Assembly: GCA_963693315.1 (NCBI GenBank) | Contig: OY856186.1 | Span: forward strand, 97,134,943 to 97,198,942 | From: Diogma glabrata | Lineage: Eukaryota; Arthropoda; Insecta; Diptera; Cylindrotomidae | Length of the DNA stretch: 64,000 nucleotides | Direction: 5' to 3' | Notes under the pieces: model-generated | What the model was told of the DNA's origin: nothing | Seen by the model: only the letters and a program-made list of their open reading frames with translations | Database searches by the model: none | Made by a program: the position numbers and the translations under genes | Shown here: positions 54,030-64,000 of the stretch, piece after piece | Numbering within the stretch: position 1 is the first letter of the stretch | Layout: every line of letters starts with the position of its first letter

Positions 54030-55271
54030 ACTAATTTACGCCGCCATGGCCACCATGAAAGATGGTTTGTGAACCACATTAAACATTCAATTCGCAATTA
54101 AAAAATATTAAAACTTTTAATTGAGATAAAAACTATCCTATCGAATATATATTAAGCGTAATATATAAAATATTATTCTTAAGTCGCTCAAAAAAGAAAA
54201 TTAAAAATTGCCAAAATGTCCCATACAAAGTTGTATGAAAAATTTAACCTATTTGTTTTACGGACAGAAGAAAATAATATGCAGAATATAGTCAGTAATA
54301 GTTCATAAAGAAATTTAAATTATTTAATTGTAGTAAAATGAGAAATTTCATAGATAATTTTTTTTTGCTGTCAGTAATTTTATTTTCCATTCATACAAAC
54401 TATGATATTTAAACAGTAGGCTTTGTATTAACTGTCGGCAATTCTTCTTGTCGTCGATAATTTTGCTTTGTCGTTATGAAAATTCTTTTTTGTCATTTTT
54501 TCTTCTAACAAAATGAGAGATAATTTCATCTTAGTAGGCGCATAAATGCTATAAATTTGTAATTTATTTTTGACAAATAAACAAACATGCAATCATTTAT
54601 GAATGAAAACGAACATTTTTGTTATTTGCAAATTGCATTTTTACATAATTTTGTATTATTGAATAATTTGTAAAAAAATTTTCATTTAGAAACTAATAAT
54701 TATTTTTTAAGCAGAATTATAATTAAAAAAAAATTATCTCATTAAATACCACTCTTCATTGAAATTTTTATCTAAAATTTTTCAATTTTACTCATTAAAT
54801 TATTTTTAAGCAGCACTGCTCAATCAAACCACTACTTAAACCACTCGTCCTTCGGACTCGTGGTTTATTGTGCGCTTTGATTCGCAATGTTGCTAAATAA
54901 TTTAATTCGTAAAATCAAAAAATTTTCGAAAAAATTTCAATGACTCGTGGTATTACAACCGATAATTTGTAAAAATATTCAAGTTGTGTTTTGTATGAAA
55001 TCCCATATAATTCTTTTAGAATTTATTCTCCTTTCTCCCTTTTGCAGCGCCATTGCGACAAACGCCGGGACAAAATAATCGCTCAATAACATATTTGATA
55101 GTCTATAAGGGCCCTACACGGATGATTAAAAAGTCGATAAAGCAGGTTTGACAGTAAACTAATTAATTTACGCCGCCATCTGAAAGTTTGCTTATGAACC
55201 ATCCATACTTAACATTTAATTTGCAATTAAAAAATATTATGGCTTTTAATCGAAATAAAAACTATCCTATC
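54030..55271 (+). repeat. Direct repeats (~115 bp) flanking the 54-kb element
   Basis: 54030-54142 and 55155-55271 share TAATTTACGCCGCCAT, GTGAACCA/ATGAACCA, GCAATTAAAAAATATTA and AAAACTATCCTATC. They bracket the partial transposon at 54150-55084, so a duplicated segment or a larger compound element is likely. Confidence 0.75.
54150..55084. mobile_element. Partial copy of the outer (GAGCGATTTT) family with empty site
   Basis: It shares TATAAAATATTATTCTTAAG, TTACGGACAGAAGAAAATAA, AAAATGAGAAATTTCATAGA and the terminal GCGCCATTGCGACAAACGCC then AATCGCTC with the 20986-27308 element. At 54190 the sequence GTCGCTCAAAAAAGAAAATT is uninterrupted where the other copy carries 4.9 kb of MULE-like DNA. 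The left terminus is missing. Confidence 0.8.
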
Positions 55272-55284
55272 TTTCAAGTAAGAC

Positions 55285-56659
55285 CATTATACACACCCTG
55301 TACAAAATTTTGGCGGATAATCGTCGATTTTTCTTAGTCAAAAACAATTTGAACCTTATGTTCTATGGTGATAAAGACGAAATGTTTAAACCAATTATAA
55401 AAAAAGCGTGACGCGGTTTCTCGATCAACACCCCATCAAAATGTGTACAACGAGCGTAAAGAAGTATAACTTCAAAAAAATCAGTCCTACATTTATATTT
55501 TTATTCCATATTATTTTTCTTACAATTTCTTTTCTTTTCAAATTATGAAATTTGATGTAATAAAAATACAAATGGGAAACCGATTTATTTAGTTTACAAT
55601 TTAGTTCAAACATTTTAGCATTACAACGGAATTGAAAAAAGTCCTAGTAATCCACATTACAAGATCGGTAAATATAAATCAGTACACTAAATTTTCTGAA
55701 GTCGCATCATTTTGGTCCTTCGAGCCGGATTGTTATGAATTAAAGTACATTATGAGTATGATAGTCTTATTTGCTTGTAAGGGTTTCTTTGACTTTTTTA
55801 AACACAATTTCTGCTGTCTGGATTTGACTAAAAAAAAAACACAGCATTTATTAATACCAAAGCGAATAGATTTAGTAATGTTTTGAGCAGAACATTTACA
55901 TTGCCAGTGTGAAAACTTTGATGAATTTAATATAACCTAACATTTTACTTGAGTTTTGTGTTAGTACATACTTTAAACATGAACTTTGTCTATTTGTAAT
56001 TAATTTAAAAAGATCACAGATAATGGATCTGGCCTGCACTTTTCATTATGTTTAGAACAAAGTTACCTATAATTATTTAACAGCGTCTATATGCCGTTAT
56101 TACTAGTAGATTCCTGATTTATCGAATGACTTTGTTGTTTTTTTTAAGAAATTCCCTTTATTTGTTTTGGAATAGATGCAAATGATTCTATGTTTCATAT
56201 TTTTAAGTCGGTTAAAAATTACAAACAATTACCCTTCTAATAAGAGCATATTTTCTTGTTAATAACGTTGGTTTCTATTTGTTACAGATTTTATATATTT
56301 TGAGTCGTAGCTATTGGTTGTTGTCGCTTGTTTAATAAAATTTGGTTTTTCTACATTTCAATGTTTTTAATGTTGTTCAAAGCATAGATCCTAATAAAGG
56401 TCATTCTCCATTAATCTTTTTTTCTAGTCTTTTTAGGATTCCGTTTTTTATACGGAACACTATTGGTAAGAGTAAAACGAGTTTTTCACATTATATCGAT
56501 TATCTCGTAACGTAAACTATACATGCTATGGACTCGAAATTTGAGGTGCGTATAAAACTAAACTGTCCACATGAAATGACGGATACAAATAAAACTAAAG
56601 TTGTTTCCGTTTGGTTTACAGGGCTACGATGTGAGACCTTTGAGAAAATAAATTTTTTT
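55285..56659. other. No recognisable gene
   Basis: Includes the isolated 170-bp-type unit at 55690-55830 and one CATTCTCCATTAATCTTTTT end-like word at 56401. No protein family seen. Confidence 0.45.
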
Positions 56660-57545
56660 ATAGATTCAAGTAGGGTATCATATGAAAGGGCTTCATTTCA
56701 GTATTCCTTAAAAATTTATTTTGGAATTTTACACCTCACCATTTTTTGTATAATTTTGAATAATGAAGTTTTTTTCGTGTTTTCTTACCTCGAACGTGTT
56801 TTCTTACCTCAAACCTATCTGATCGAAATTTTTCAAATGTATTTGGAATGATAGAAAAATTAGTACGTTTTTAATAAAAAATATATTAAAGTGTCATATT
56901 CTCATAATTAGATTTATTAAGGGGGTGGAAATGAGGAGGGGAAAAACACTATTTAAAATGTGGTCAAGGGGGTGTCATTTGAAAGAGCACTTAATTAAGA
57001 AAACAAAGCAATTTTTTTTAGAATTTTGCGATGCCCAGTTTTTGAGTTATTGTTGAAAAAGTGCAAAATTCAGACAGTCCCCCCCCCCCCCATATGTTTC
57101 GACACTAAACGACAGAAAAATTTTTTAAATTTCAGTTAGGAAATTTGGTAAGTTTTGTATGAAAACTACAGCACAGTTTTTGAGTTATGGACAAGAAAGG
57201 GCAAAATTCAGATCGTGCCGACCCCTGCGTTTCGACGTTGATTGACAGAAAAATTTGAAAATATTCACAGACAATATTGGTAAATTTTGAATGAAAATCA
57301 TAGCGAAGACTTAAATAATTATATTTCTGTGTGTTTATGGGATGGGTGTGGGAAGGGAAAAAAACCATTGACCCAAATGAGTGGGGGTCATATGAAAGAG
57401 CACTTAATTTAAGAAATATTACAATTTTTTTTAGAATTTTGCAATGCACAGCTTTTGTGTTATTGAAAAAAAATATTTTTAGTATATAGCCTTTCCACAC
57501 CCCTAAATTTCAACACTCGATTGACCGAAAAAATAATCAAATTTA
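56660..57545 (+). repeat. Degenerate long-period repeat
   Basis: Recurring blocks TCATATGAAAGGGC/TCATTTGAAAGAGCACTTAA (56680, 56972, 57390), TTTTTAGAATTTTGC (57016, 57430), TTTTTGAGTTAT (57040, 57178) and TTTCGAC..TTGA.(A)GACAGAAAAA(57096, 57232). A C14 run lies at 57080. Probably an old tandem duplication of a TE interior. Confidence 0.6.
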
Positions 57546-57845
57546 ATCCATTTACAAGCTGGTGTAATTGAATCTTTCTTAAGTTACCAAAAACATCTAT
57601 AGATAATATTTAACCTGAATTAACATTTTTTTGCCATTTTCGATCAATGTAGATTTGATTGTAATTTACTGTTGACATTTACAATTTAGCATTTATTTTG
57701 TTATGTGTCTATGGTCTGGAAATATAAGGACATTACAACACAACTTTTTGTCAATAATTTTTGATATTGTGTTCTTTTACATTCACGGAACCCTTGACGA
57801 GCGAATTTTATTCGCACTTGTCTGACTTTTTTATATTGTGACATA

Positions 57846-58070
57846 GAAGATATGAAAATCATATAAGTGCGAAAGGAAAAAAGATGAAGACTTTTTATTT
57901 ATTCCATGTCTATTTTTTAAGGTCATTCTCCATTAGTCTTTTTTTCTCATCTTTTTTATTTTGTGAAATAGAAGATATGAAAATCATATAGGTGCGAAAG
58001 GAAAAACGATGAAGACTTTTTATTTATTCCATGTCTTTTTTTTACTTTCCATGACTTTTTTTAAAAAAAA
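57846..58070 (+). repeat. Two tandem ~120-bp units
   Basis: AGAAGATATGAAAATCATAT and GATGAAGACTTTTTATTTAT then TCCATGTC occur in both halves (57846-57912 and 57968-58035). Confidence 0.8.
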
Positions 58071-58698
58071 AAAGTAATATAAGTACTATAAAAAAGTGTT
58101 CTACTATAAAAAAAAGTCTATAGAGCAAGACTTTTTTTTGGAAAAAGACGACTTTTGCACTGAAAAAATATATTTAAAATTATCTAGCAGTCTATGTTGG
58201 ATACGACATTGTTAAAAATATATAATAAAAATAATGGTGAAATGTCACAATTCCAATCCTATAAAATATTTTTTCCATGAAAAAGTGTGATATTCGTCTT
58301 GCTCTCTCTTTAGAAAATTAATCATGGTTTCCCGTTCTATTTTGGCTAGAAAAAAGATGAAAAAAGCTTTACTTTTCATGACTTTTTTTTTAAAAAAAAA
58401 AGTGATATACTATAAAAAAAAGTCTATAGAGCAAGACTTTTTTATGGAAAAAGACGACTTTTACACTGAAAAAATATATTTAAAATTATTATGTAGTCTC
58501 TGTTGGATACGACACTGTTAAAAATATATAATAAAATTAGATGTTTATTAAAAATAATGGTGTAATGTCACAATTCCAATCCTATAAAATATTTTTTCCA
58601 TGAATAATTGTGATATTCGTCTTACTCTCTCTTTAGAAAATTAATCATGGTTTCTCGTTCTGTTTTGGCTAGAAAAAAAGATGAAAAAGAGTAATGGA
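57927..58698. mobile_element. TIR element, TCTCCATTAGTCTTTTT ends, with internal duplication
   Basis: The left end TCTCCATTAGTCTTTTTTTC pairs with the right end AAAAAGAGTAATGGA. Inside, 58049-58376 and 58377-58690 are two ~328-bp tandem units sharing GTCTATAGAGCAAGACTTTT, GTTGGATACGACA, AATGTCACAATTCCAATCCT and TTAATCATGGTTTC. A shorter member with the same ends is at 59194-59596. Confidence 0.65.
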
Positions 58699-59193
58699 TA
58701 GTCAGCTTAAGTTGAAATTTGCCAAACAATCGGATTTAACTTGTTTACTATAATTACACGTACTTTCTAGGTTTCATTATTAAGTAATATTTTGATTTCA
58801 GTTGTCAATTTTTTCAGATATCGGGAAATCGAAACCGATTAAATAAAATTGTAAGTTTGTCATGGAATTAGTATTCTTTTCTTTCTTTGGTAATAAATTA
58901 TCAATAATTTTCATTCGTAAAAGTTTTGTTTGTTTGTTTGGCGTGATTTGCGTGAAAAGAATAAGGTTGTTTGTCACACAAAGTTGTAAACAAATAAGAG
59001 ATTGAGTTTGATTTATCAATAGTTTTGTTTCAGTTAACTTTCCTATTTAACTTTAACATTTAGTTTAAAAAGGGAATCTCTCATTTGTTTTGTTACAAAT
59101 CGCTTCTTACTGTTGTAAACTTGTGATTTTCTAAGTTAATACTTTAAGCATTTTATATTATTTTTGATTAATTTTAATCCGAGAAAATCTTAC
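58699..59193. other. No recognisable feature
   Basis: AT-rich spacer between two members of the TCTCCATTA family. Confidence 0.5.
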
Positions 59194-59596
59194 TCTCCAT
59201 TAATCTTTTTCGTTTTTCATCGTCAATTTGAAAACAGAAAGACATAGGTCATGAAACTGTGGAAAACAAAAACAAATTTGATTGTTATAGGAAAATTATA
59301 TGTAAAATATTTGTACATCTTTTTTACAGTTTTAAAAATTTTATTAATAAAGTAAGTATTAAATAGATTATTTTAAACTATTTTACTTTTTTTAAAATGT
59401 TTATCTAAATATTATATCAAAATATAAATAATCAAACTACGCGAAAATATTATTTTATTTTTTATAATAACTCTAATTTTAACATAATAAGATAAACTAA
59501 AATGATTTGATATGAACAGGAAAATACGTCTCATTTTCAATCGGATGTTTTTTTTTACAATTTACGTTTTTTTTAAAAAAAAAAAGACTAATGGAG
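59194..59596. mobile_element. ~403-bp MITE, TCTCCATTA ends
   Basis: Left TCTCCATTAATCTTTTTCG, right AAAAAAAAGACTAATGGAG. No coding capacity; member of the 57927-58698 family. Confidence 0.6.
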
Positions 59597-60348
59597 GTTT
59601 TAATTTACGATTTAAAACTATAAGCCAATCATACATAAGTTTTTAATTTTTAAAATTGTTTTCAAATAAAACTTTGTTAAGTAATATATTTACTTCGGTT
59701 CACTTATATATCCGGTATTTAAATAAGCTCATGCGATTTTGAACCATTTTAACATGTGTCAAAGTAACATAACTTTTCTTGGGATTCGTTAAATAAAAAA
59801 ACAATAATTGATTTTACTCATGGTTCATATTTTTCGTATCAACAAATTTGGAAGAATAAAATTATAGAAACATTATCACTGGGTGGGATAAAAACACTAC
59901 ATAAGGGTAAAACTCCAAAAGTACTCATGTGAATCTGTATAGAAAAATCACAAGAACTCATTTTGATAACAAGAATGTTTTTTTCGAAAATCAATAGTAA
60001 AAGAAACATCAAAAAATACAAATTTTTAAAATAAAAACCGTTTTTAAATATTTTTTAATTCTGTTTCTCTTGCTAACTGTGAACCGAAAAGTAATTTAAC
60101 TACAAAACTATGATCTACATACAACAAATCACAAAATAAATAACAATCATTAATTACTAAGATATTTCATTTTATAAATATCTAAAATAAAATTTTTTTG
60201 AACGAATTACAAAAAGCACGTATTTGTACAGTCATTATTTATGTCATCAAGATACTATAAAAAGCTTTATATAAAAAAAAATGTTCACAAATAAAAATCA
60301 AATATCAAACAGAAAAATACTTAAAACGATACGAATTACGAATAGGCA
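59597..60348 (-). other. Probable 3' UTR and downstream region of the SAM-domain gene
   Basis: AT-rich sequence after the stop at 60349-60351. No canonical AATAAA on the minus strand was found close by; ATTAAA at about 60059-60054 is a weak candidate polyadenylation signal. Confidence 0.35.
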
Positions 60349-60786
60349 CTATAAAAATTTCTTATTTAAATTTGCTTTCATTTTTCTTGACTGTACTGGA
60401 TCCATTTTACATTTTAGTTGTTGTATTAAATCGAAAATTTTTAATGCGGGACCAACTTTCATACCTAATATTTCTATAATCTCATCTTTTGTTAATTCTA
60501 ATAATTTTTTGCCATCTACCTTATTACGACTGAATGTGTCACAATGTGATGTGCAATCGTTAACACGTAAAAATTGTGCCACATCAAATATATTCCAAGT
60601 TTCAGGTGATAATTCATTAGAATTATTATTACCACTACTATTATTACTAGAATTATTATTATTTGTCAAACTTAAATTATTAACATTACTACTGCTTCCT
60701 CCACTTATATTATTACTTCCTCCGCCTCCTGTATCAGGCGAGTCTGATATACGAGGAATATATTTACTACTATTCACAGGTGAATT
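60349..60786 (-). CDS. Sfmbt: Last coding exon of an Sfmbt-like SAM-domain protein
   Basis: The exon starts after a consensus acceptor (pyrimidine-rich TTTTTTATTTTCAG, exon base 60786) and encodes 145 residues to TAG. Residues 1-60 are Ser/Asn/Gly-rich, low-complexity linker. Residues about 61-127 form a SAM domain: W64-N-I-F-D-V, FLRVNDC, DTFSRNKVDG, LTKDEIIEILGM and KVGPALKIFDLIQQLK. A basic tail (RKMKANLNKKFL) ends the protein. The L-G-M-K-V-G-P-A-L-K-I block is typical of Polycomb-group SAM domains. The domain and its ~17-residue tail resemble the C-terminus of fly Sfmbt, the MBT-repeat partner of Pho in the PhoRC repressor, whose SAM binds Scm. MBT repeats would lie in upstream exons beyond 60786, which I do not see. 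l(3)mbt or another SAM protein remains possible. Confidence 0.75.
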   Translation of the reverse strand, partial: NSPVNSSKYIPRISDSPDTGGGGSNNISGGSSSNVNNLSLTNNNNSSNNSSGNNNSNELSPETWNIFDVAQFLRVNDCTSHCDTFSRNKVDGKKLLELTKDEIIEILGMKVGPALKIFDLIQQLKCKMDPVQSRKMKANLNKKFL

Positions 60787-61539
60787 CTGAAAATAAAAAA
60801 TTGAATTAGTTATTTTATTAATGTTATCATTTTTTAAAAACTTTATTAAACTTTTGATGAAATAAAGAACTAGATTGCTATAACAAAATTACATTTAATT
60901 GCCAGAATTCAAACAAGTTTTAAAAATATAAGCTAGGCATAACCGTTAGCCGGTGGTCTAACCCAAGCACCGGCAAAATAAACAGACAATTCTGGCTTAG
61001 GCTAAATCTGATAGCAATGCATAGGCGGAGTAAGGTAGGAGTTGTTCTTCTCGCCAATGACTTTTGCAGAAGTTATAAGGATGAGGAGGAAGAGGTAAAC
61101 GCCAAATATAATTCGAAACGCTGATATTAAAAACTCTCACCGATCCGAGTAACGTTAAAATCAGTGAATTAGCTTCAGCAAAAGTTTCAGAAGATACGAG
61201 TAAGGAGAGAGATTTGTAATATCGTAACAGACGTATATTGGTCGGAGGGTAGCATCATTCGTGGACTTGTGTTTTAATGACTGCAACAGCAAACCTAACC
61301 TAACATTACATCAAAACCAAACTAGCACTGAAAAAATAAACTAGTTTCTACACTAGTGAAAGAACACTATCTACACTAAACTATACATGTTTAGTGTTAT
61401 TATTATTATTTTTGTTAAATTTATTTTCTTAGTTTCTTTATGTGATAATTTTAATTATAATTATTTATAAATTAAGGTCTCTAAATATCTGAAGATACAA
61501 TACCAACAAAAGTTAAGTTTCAAGTAACTATCAACTAAG
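60787..61539. other. Probable intron/unassigned sequence
   Basis: Upstream of the SAM exon on the minus strand. A GC-balanced block (60940-61300) shows no exon that I can support. AACCTAACCTAAC at about 61293 is a short, non-telomeric occurrence. Confidence 0.4.
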
Positions 61540-61608
61540 TTTTTTGGGGTCATTTATGAACGGTGGTGTTAAAACTTTAGCCATTAAAATTATCACGTCG
61601 TTACGTAG

Positions 61609-62034
61609 GTGGAATTTCAGAGAAGAAACTGTTACAAAAACTTATCTTCTCAAGATGGACGGGTCTACGCCTCAGAAGCACTCAATTTCGACCAAGGACC
61701 ATCACAATCATTTCGACGGAAGGTGCGAATCCGACGCTCCATTTTTTTGGTAAAGAAGCTACTGTCACTTGCCTCACTGCTTCAAACACTCCTCGTCATG
61801 ACTGGTATTGAAAGAAATCCGAGACCAACTAAAACATGGCACTTTACAATATGTAAAAACATCTTAAGGGCAAACACAACATCTATTCAATGTAATACTT
61901 GCAAATGGTGCCACCTCAAGAACTGCTCAGATCTTGTCACACATAAGCAATGGACCAAGAACATAGCGTCATGTTGGAAAGAATCAAGTTTATTTGTTTA
62001 CAAGAATACCATGTTTACAAGAATAAAATTATAA
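61609..62034 (+). pseudogene. Family A N-terminal domain with 2A-like and PHD-like segments
   Basis: An open frame reading FLVKKLLSLASLLQTLLVM then TGIERNPRP (61801-61827) and a W..C...C..C..W.H..C zinc pattern (KTWHFTICKN, IQCNTCKWCHLKNCSDL). The hydrophobic run followed by G-x-E-x-N-P-x-P resembles the 2A-like motif (D-x-E-x-N-P-G-P) known at this position in CR1/L2-type LINEs, but Gly is Arg here. The zinc pattern resembles the PHD-like finger of the same elements. Confidence 0.6.
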
Positions 62035-62535
62035 GGCTGGATAGAGGGAAGAACAAAGGTGGTGGTCTTGCCTTTATCATTAACAAAAGCGTTATTTACC
62101 GTACAACCACACTACCTACAGTACCGTGAACTGACAAATACCAAGAATAACAAGGCATTATAATAAAATCCGGAAATAACGCTACATAGTCAATATTTAT
62201 ATTCCACCAGTAAGCAGCTGTGATACAGGTTATGAACCGTCCATAGGACATTTATTTTATACCAAAGACTGTCTAATTCTAGGAGATGTGAACGCGCACC
62301 ATAACTCACACCTAAACACTGATCCACAAGGTGAAAGCATTGCTGATCAAATTGACGGTTCCAATTTTGGAGTCCTCAACGAACCACAACCAACAAGGGA
62401 ACCAAATAACTCATACTCTTCTCCAGATATCTCCCTTGCCAGTTTGTCACTAATGCCAATTGTAGAATGGAGAACTGAAATTGCATTGGGATCAGACCAC
62501 GTGCCGATCATAATCACCTTAAGCCGTTCCATTAA
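61985..62535 (+). pseudogene. Family A APE-type endonuclease, broken
   Basis: In changing frames: CLQEYHVYKN (Glu of the active site), GKNKGGGLAFIIN, then stops, then GDVNAHHNSHLNTDPQGESI, PTREPNN and SSPDISLAS, and finally ALGSDHVPIIITL (Asp-His). The catalytic landmarks are visible, but stops at about 62127-62160 break the frame. Confidence 0.8.
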
Positions 62536-63550
62536 TCAAATAAATTCCGAAAAGAAGACATATATTAATTTTAACAAAGTTGACTGGGAAAACTTTACAA
62601 ATTTTACCGAAATTGAATTCAGTAAGCAATTTTCACCACTTGACGCCCTCTCTGGGGAAAAACAATTCAGAGAAATTTTTAATAAGGCTAGAGTTCGCTA
62701 CATTCCAGCTGGCAGAATTCAAAAACCAAACTTTTCAAATGAAACGTGTGTGCTTTCTACTCAAAGAGATGACATCCGTAAAGCAGATCCAGCCGACTCC
62801 AGAATTCCGGACCTGAACAAGCGAATTGTTCACCTAAACAAGCGAGTTGGTCACGGATCATAAAAAAAATAAATGGAGGAGTTAGTGAGTAAATCAAACC
62901 TGGGTACTAGTAAAATTCTTTGGAAGATCATTAAGGGCCTAACTCATCCTCGACAACCACAAAATAATCGCATGATCTACTTCGACGATATCCCAATTGA
63001 AAACCACAGGAAATGCGCAAACAAATTTAACATTCAGTTTACAGAAAAGCAACGTAAACATGAGAAAGAGATCAAATCAGTGTTGAGACACCTGCGCAAA
63101 CTTAACACTGACAACTTGGAGGATATCATATTTTGCGAAGAAGAGGTGGAGAATGAAATAAGGAAAATTAAGCCATCAAAAGCTCAGCCATCATGCTCAA
63201 ACACATCGGACCCAAAGGATTGAACTTCCTCACCACTACACTTAATACATCTTTAAATACTCTACAGATAGCAAATATCTGGAAAACGGCCAGAATCAGC
63301 CTCATTTTGAAACCAGGAAAACCTGAAGAAAAGGGAGAGTCTTACAGACCAATACAGACAATTACAGACCATTATCGAAGTACTTCTGCTCCCTCGGTTG
63401 ACAAGATCCTGCAATTTGGCGCCACACCAACATGGCTTCCGGCGATCACACAGTACAACCACCGCGCTCCACAGAATACAAAACCAGGTCAGTGATGGTC
63501 TGAATTAAAAACAACCATGCGCTAGCACAATTTTAGTTGCATTTGACCTG
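62536..63550 (+). pseudogene. Family A linker and beginning of RT
   Basis: Contains the YINFNKVDWENFTNF segment, LWKIIKGLTHPRQ, then IWKTARISLILKPGKPEEKG, the QHGFRRSHSTTTALHRIQ-type block in another frame, and QVSDGLN with LVAFDLS. Frameshifts between blocks. Confidence 0.75.
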
Positions 63551-64000
63551 TCAGTGCACTTCTACACTTTTCACCACATGGACGAAGGAGGTAAATTCAA
63601 CACTAAGCATCTGCATAGATAACATACTTATTCCTACAGTAAAAACCCGAGACTGTTGGGTGTAACATTCGACCCACTGCTTAAATTCAACGCTCATGCA
63701 CAACAAATGAACTCAAGATTGAAAAACAAGAATAACGCATTGAAAGCACTAGCGGATAGTTCATGGGGCACAGATAAAGACACGATTATAACAACGTACA
63801 AAGCAATAGGAAAACCTATTTTAAATTATGCTGCACTCATATGGACCCCCCAAGTTGCCAACACTCACTGGAATAAGTTACAAACAACACAAAATGCTGC
63901 CTTGCGAATCGCAATCGGATGTCACCTGATGGCCCACCGAGATCACTTGCACGAGGAAAGTAACATATTGGCCTGTCACAAAGAGCAACATATTTGCAAT
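63551..64000 (+). pseudogene. Family A post-RT region
   Basis: LLGVTFDPLLKFNAHAQQMN, then LADSSWGTDKDTIITTYKAI, GKPILNYAALIWTPQVANTH, RIAIGCHLMAHRDHLHEESN and HKEQHICN to the window edge. Clean over about 115 codons. Confidence 0.8.

Larger units (their letters stand above)
61540..64000 (+). mobile_element. Non-LTR family A copy, runs off the window
   Basis: The best-preserved family-A copy: N-terminal Cys/His domain, APE endonuclease, linker, partial RT and post-RT region, in several frames. It continues past base 64000. An internal deletion joins the RT segment ...LVAFDLS (63550) directly to the post-RT HFYTFHHMDE, removing the GVPQG and YADD motifs, so this copy cannot code for an active enzyme. 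Confidence 0.85.

Noticed and set aside
60281..60790. 169-codon plus-strand frame rich in Leu
   Set aside because: It is the antisense of the SAM-domain exon, which has domain homology and a splice acceptor.
61285..61310. Telomere-like CCTAACCTAA
   Set aside because: Only two units in a unique context; not an array.

Overview
This window is eukaryotic, strongly AT-rich, and almost entirely a graveyard of transposable elements (TEs) lying between two probable host genes. Intron/exon signals, copia-, gypsy- and RTE-type elements and a polyhomeotic-class SAM-domain exon point to an insect, most likely a higher fly (inference; no rRNA, mitochondrial or species-diagnostic gene is present). A 200-base N gap (27309-27508) shows it is a genome-assembly contig.

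Host content. Minus strand 60349-60786 is the last coding exon of a SAM-domain protein resembling Drosophila Sfmbt, with a clear splice acceptor. About 42 kb away, minus strand 18060-18130 is a candidate first coding exon of another gene, with an initiator-like start, an E2F-like site and a GTGAGT donor. A broken RING-H2 reading frame lies at 40459-40760.

Layout. 1-3335: a pair of long inverted repeats enclosing non-LTR, SINE and hAT debris. 3.4-12.3 kb: a GA microsatellite, a tRNA-SINE inside a long inverted duplication and a hairpin MITE, otherwise unrecognised AT-rich DNA. 12.4-15.3 kb: a non-LTR element (family A) split by another (family B). 16-20.9 kb: MITEs, the candidate promoter and exon, and an RTE tail. 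20986-27308: a multi-level nest, in which an outer long-TIR element holds a MULE-like element with minisatellite-like termini, which holds a MITE and a second transposon with a broken transposase. 28-31.8 kb: MITEs, a cysteine-rich TE-protein tail and a captured copia fragment. 33.7-36.6 kb: an LTR with a tRNA-Lys primer site and nested DNA elements. 36864-39859: an essentially intact RTE retrotransposon with a 9-bp target duplication. 39.9-47.2 kb: RING pseudogene and two tandem copia-type elements riddled with MITEs, one insert being a perfect 156-bp-arm palindrome with a hammerhead-ribozyme-like core. 49.3-52.2 kb: a gutted Ty3/gypsy element. 52.4-60 kb: tandem repeats and TE pieces. 61.5 kb to end: another family-A copy that runs off the window.

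Most copies are dead (stops, frameshifts, deletions). Exceptions that look young are the RTE element (983-codon ORF with all core residues), the perfect palindrome and the SINE inverted duplication. Several insertions can be proved within the window because an uninterrupted relative (empty site) is also present.
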